The notes below the pieces were generated by a model. The model was not told the DNA's origin, did no database searches, and saw only the letters and a program-made list of their open reading frames with translations. From assembly GCA_017881765.1 (NCBI GenBank), contig JADGQN010000281.1, forward strand, positions 1 through 6,396: a DNA stretch of 6,396 nt, in the 5' to 3' direction. Made by a program: the position numbers and the translations under genes. Shown here piece after piece: positions 5,052-6,396 of the stretch. The stretch's first letter is position 1; the number at the start of each line of letters is the position of its first letter. The stretch comes from Syntrophobacterales bacterium. GTDB taxonomy: Bacteria; Desulfobacterota; Syntrophorhabdia; Syntrophorhabdales; WCHB1-27.

Positions 5052-5080
5052 TTGACAGTCTAGTAAACTGGTCTTACCAT
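5052..5080 (+). promoter_or_regulatory. Sigma-70-type promoter of glycerate kinase, probably leaderless
   Basis: A perfect TTGACA (5052-5057), a 17-base spacer and TACCAT (5075-5080, 4 of 6 to TATAAT). A start site 7-8 bases past the -10 falls at about 5087-5088, on the A of the ATG at 5088. No Shine-Dalgarno sequence precedes that ATG. Together this suggests a leaderless mRNA, a form common in Actinobacteria and rare in Proteobacteria. Confidence 0.55.
5069..5079. promoter_or_regulatory. FadR/PdhR-class GntR operator overlapping the -10 box
   Basis: TGGTCTTACCA is a perfect inverted repeat TGGT-N3-ACCA and fits the known site pattern of FadR/PdhR (FCD subfamily) regulators. It covers the 3' part of the spacer and most of the -10 of the glycerate kinase promoter, so a bound regulator would block polymerase. 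The divergent gene is itself a GntR-family member, which makes it the obvious ligand-responsive repressor; the site being its operator is inference. Confidence 0.55.
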
Positions 5081-5087
5081 TGTGCAC

Positions 5088-6374
5088 ATGTCTTCCCCCC
5101 TGTCCCCCAGTTCGCTGAGCGATCAGGGTTATTCGCCTCGGCTGCTGCTTGCAATGGACAAGTTCAAGGGCACCCTTACATCGCGCGAGGCGGCAGATGC
5201 GTTGCGGCGTGGTCTTGAGCGTGGGTGCCCGACCGCCAGAATCACAACTGTCCCCGTCGCTGACGGTGGGGATGGCACTGTCGACGCGGCGGTCAGCGTC
5301 GGGTATGTGAGACAGTCTTTCGTAGTCTGTGGCCCCATTGGTGAGGCGGTCACAACGGACGTCGCAATTCACGGCAACATCGCGATCGTCGAAGTCGCAA
5401 CCGTTTGTGGTCTCCAGCAACTGCCGTTCGGCTCTCGAAGGCCGCTGGAGTCAACATCTTATGGTGTCGGAGAGCTGCTCCTGGCACTGGCAGAGCGCGG
5501 CATCACCACTGTCGTGCTCGGTCTTGGTGGTAGTGCCACGACGGACGGCGGCGCGGGCATGCTTTGCGCACTCGGCGCCCGATTCTTGGATGAAAGCGGG
5601 GCCCCACTGCCCCCGGGCGGAGGGGCACTAGTACGACTCGGGAGCATCGACTGGCGCGGGCTCCACGGCCGAGTTCGCGACCTCGACATTGTTATTGCAT
5701 CCGATGTCGACAGCCCGTTGCTCGGCCAAAACGGCGCAGCGCACATGTTCGGACCACAGAAGGGAGCGGACGGGGCAACGGTCCAGCTTCTCGAAGATGG
5801 ACTACAGAACCTCGTATCGGTCCTGATGAGGTTCCCATCGCCTCACGTGTCTGATTCGACAGCCACACTAATGGCACTCGAACCCGGAGCTGGAGCCTCC
5901 GGAGGCCTGGGGTTCGGAGCGCGTCTGCTCGATTCTCGAATTGTTTCAGGAGCTCGTCTCGTATTGGATCTTCTCAATCTACGCTCGGTGATCCAGAAGG
6001 CGGACCTCGTCATCACCGGTGAGGGGTGCCTGGACCGTCAGTCACTGCGAGGAAAGGTACCGGTCGCCATCGCCCGCATCGCAGCGGAGGAGGGCGTACC
6101 AACGATAGCGGTCGTGGGTCAGTGCACCATCAGCGAGAACGATTGGTCCTCGGCTCACCTGAGCAACGTGTGGTCGATGAACGATATTGACAGCGGCACC
6201 GCCGAGAACGCCTCCACATCCCGTGAGGTTCTCGGTCTCATCGGCGAACAGATTGCCGAGGCTCTGACAGCCGGGCGACACGATTGCGATCGTCGGCGCC
6301 GGGCCGGTCGGCCTCTCCGCGCTGATCACGGCCCAGATCTACTCACCGGCGAAGCTCATCCTGGTCGACCTTGA
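5088..6374 (+). CDS. Glycerate 2-kinase (GarK/GlxK family) with aberrant C-terminus
   Basis: The protein matches the ATP-dependent glycerate kinase family (PF02595), which phosphorylates D-glycerate to 2-phosphoglycerate in glycolate/glyoxylate and glucarate breakdown. Motifs, numbered from ATG 5088: LLLAMDKFKGTLTSREAA near 20, PVADGGDGT near 56, GLGGSATTDGGAGM near 145, DVDSPLLGQNGAAHMFGPQKGA near 206, PGAGASGGLGFGA near 266 and DLVITGEGCLDRQSLRGK near 306. The usual GEGRLD has Cys for Arg. Family similarity ends at about residue 393 (GEQIAEAL). The last 35 residues (TAGRHDCDRRRR...) are the wrong frame of an alcohol dehydrogenase piece, so the native stop is lost. GTG 5082 is an alternative start; ATG 5088 fits the promoter. 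The divergent regulator and operator suggest induction by a pathway acid. Confidence 0.87.
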   Translation: MSSPLSPSSLSDQGYSPRLLLAMDKFKGTLTSREAADALRRGLERGCPTARITTVPVADGGDGTVDAAVSVGYVRQSFVVCGPIGEAVTTDVAIHGNIAIVEVATVCGLQQLPFGSRRPLESTSYGVGELLLALAERGITTVVLGLGGSATTDGGAGMLCALGARFLDESGAPLPPGGGALVRLGSIDWRGLHGRVRDLDIVIASDVDSPLLGQNGAAHMFGPQKGADGATVQLLEDGLQNLVSVLMRFPSPHVSDSTATLMALEPGAGASGGLGFGARLLDSRIVSGARLVLDLLNLRSVIQKADLVITGEGCLDRQSLRGKVPVAIARIAAEEGVPTIAVVGQCTISENDWSSAHLSNVWSMNDIDSGTAENASTSREVLGLIGEQIAEALTAGRHDCDRRRRAGRPLRADHGPDLLTGEAHPGRP

Positions 6375-6396
6375 CAACGCCCGGCTCGAGGTCGCG
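6268..6396 (+). pseudogene. Internal fragment of a zinc-type medium-chain alcohol dehydrogenase
   Basis: In the frame one base ahead of the kinase, 6268-6396 encodes 43 residues: QPGDTIAIVGAGPVGLSALI, then TAQIYSPAKLILVDLDNARL and EVA. This is the start of the NAD-binding Rossmann domain of zinc-dependent alcohol dehydrogenases: the PGD turn, the GAGPVG (GxGxxG) nucleotide loop, and LILVDLD ending the second strand in an Asp, which favours NAD over NADP. The first 150 or so residues with the catalytic zinc site are absent; a TGA stands in this frame at 6265-6267, immediately before the match. The fragment runs off the window, so its downstream half may exist. As placed it has no start and cannot make a working enzyme. 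Confidence 0.75.

Noticed and set aside
5015..5057. Divergent CATTGACA copies, each followed 18 bases later by ACCAT, as a symmetric promoter pair
   Set aside because: On the minus strand the would-be -10 (CACCAT) contains the GntR start codon itself, so it cannot drive that gene; the symmetry is probably chance, although the 8-bp inverted repeat is real.

Overview
The window holds two unlike blocks that meet at about position 4917. The left block (1 to ~4916) has all its genes on the minus strand. Read in transcription order these are a small 97-aa signalling-type protein, an HDOD-domain protein, a Tat-exported amidohydrolase, and a B12-binding radical SAM protein. Strong Shine-Dalgarno sites, a candidate sigma-54 promoter, palindromic intergenic repeats and this gene mix suggest an anaerobic, deltaproteobacteria-like (Desulfobacterota-type) genome. 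That assignment is inference, not proof.

The right block (~4917-6396) is visibly richer in G+C and organised differently. It has the first 26 codons of a GntR-family regulator (minus), a compact divergent control region, a glycerate kinase gene (plus) that looks leaderless, and an internal piece of a zinc-type alcohol dehydrogenase running off the window end. The control region has a TTGACA-N17-TACCAT promoter overlapped by TGGTCTTACCA, which matches the FadR/PdhR-class operator pattern TGGTNNNACCA. The block reads like part of an actinobacterial organic-acid utilisation locus. The regulator is cut just where the start codon of the left block's operon begins, and the kinase runs out of frame into the dehydrogenase piece at about 6265-6270. 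Either both joints are real rearrangements, or this part of the sequence is an assembly or library chimera.

The most notable element in the left block is a mosaic palindromic repeat present twice: 424-602 and 2021-2269. Both copies have matching imperfect terminal inverted repeats (about AYACCRRTTYGCVTTC) and a shared 30-bp hairpin module (29/30 identical). Copy 1 lies inside the radical SAM gene and is translated in frame as a P/G/R-rich stretch of about 59 residues. Copy 2 abuts the same gene's start codon and supplies its upstream ribosome-binding region. This resembles the protein-invading Rickettsia palindromic elements, in what appears to be an unrelated lineage.

Region by region: 1-240 is repeat-rich and non-coding (nested GC-rich palindromes, a four-unit GTAACNN tandem repeat, a terminator-like hairpin); 241-2022 radical SAM; 2023-2331 repeat copy 2 and a 19-bp perfect stem; 2332-3447 amidohydrolase; 3448-3780 non-coding leader/trailer with a sigma-54-like site and a hairpin; 3781-4916 a translationally coupled two-gene signalling operon; 4910-5087 truncated regulator and divergent control region; 5088-6374 glycerate kinase reading frame; 6268-6396 dehydrogenase fragment.
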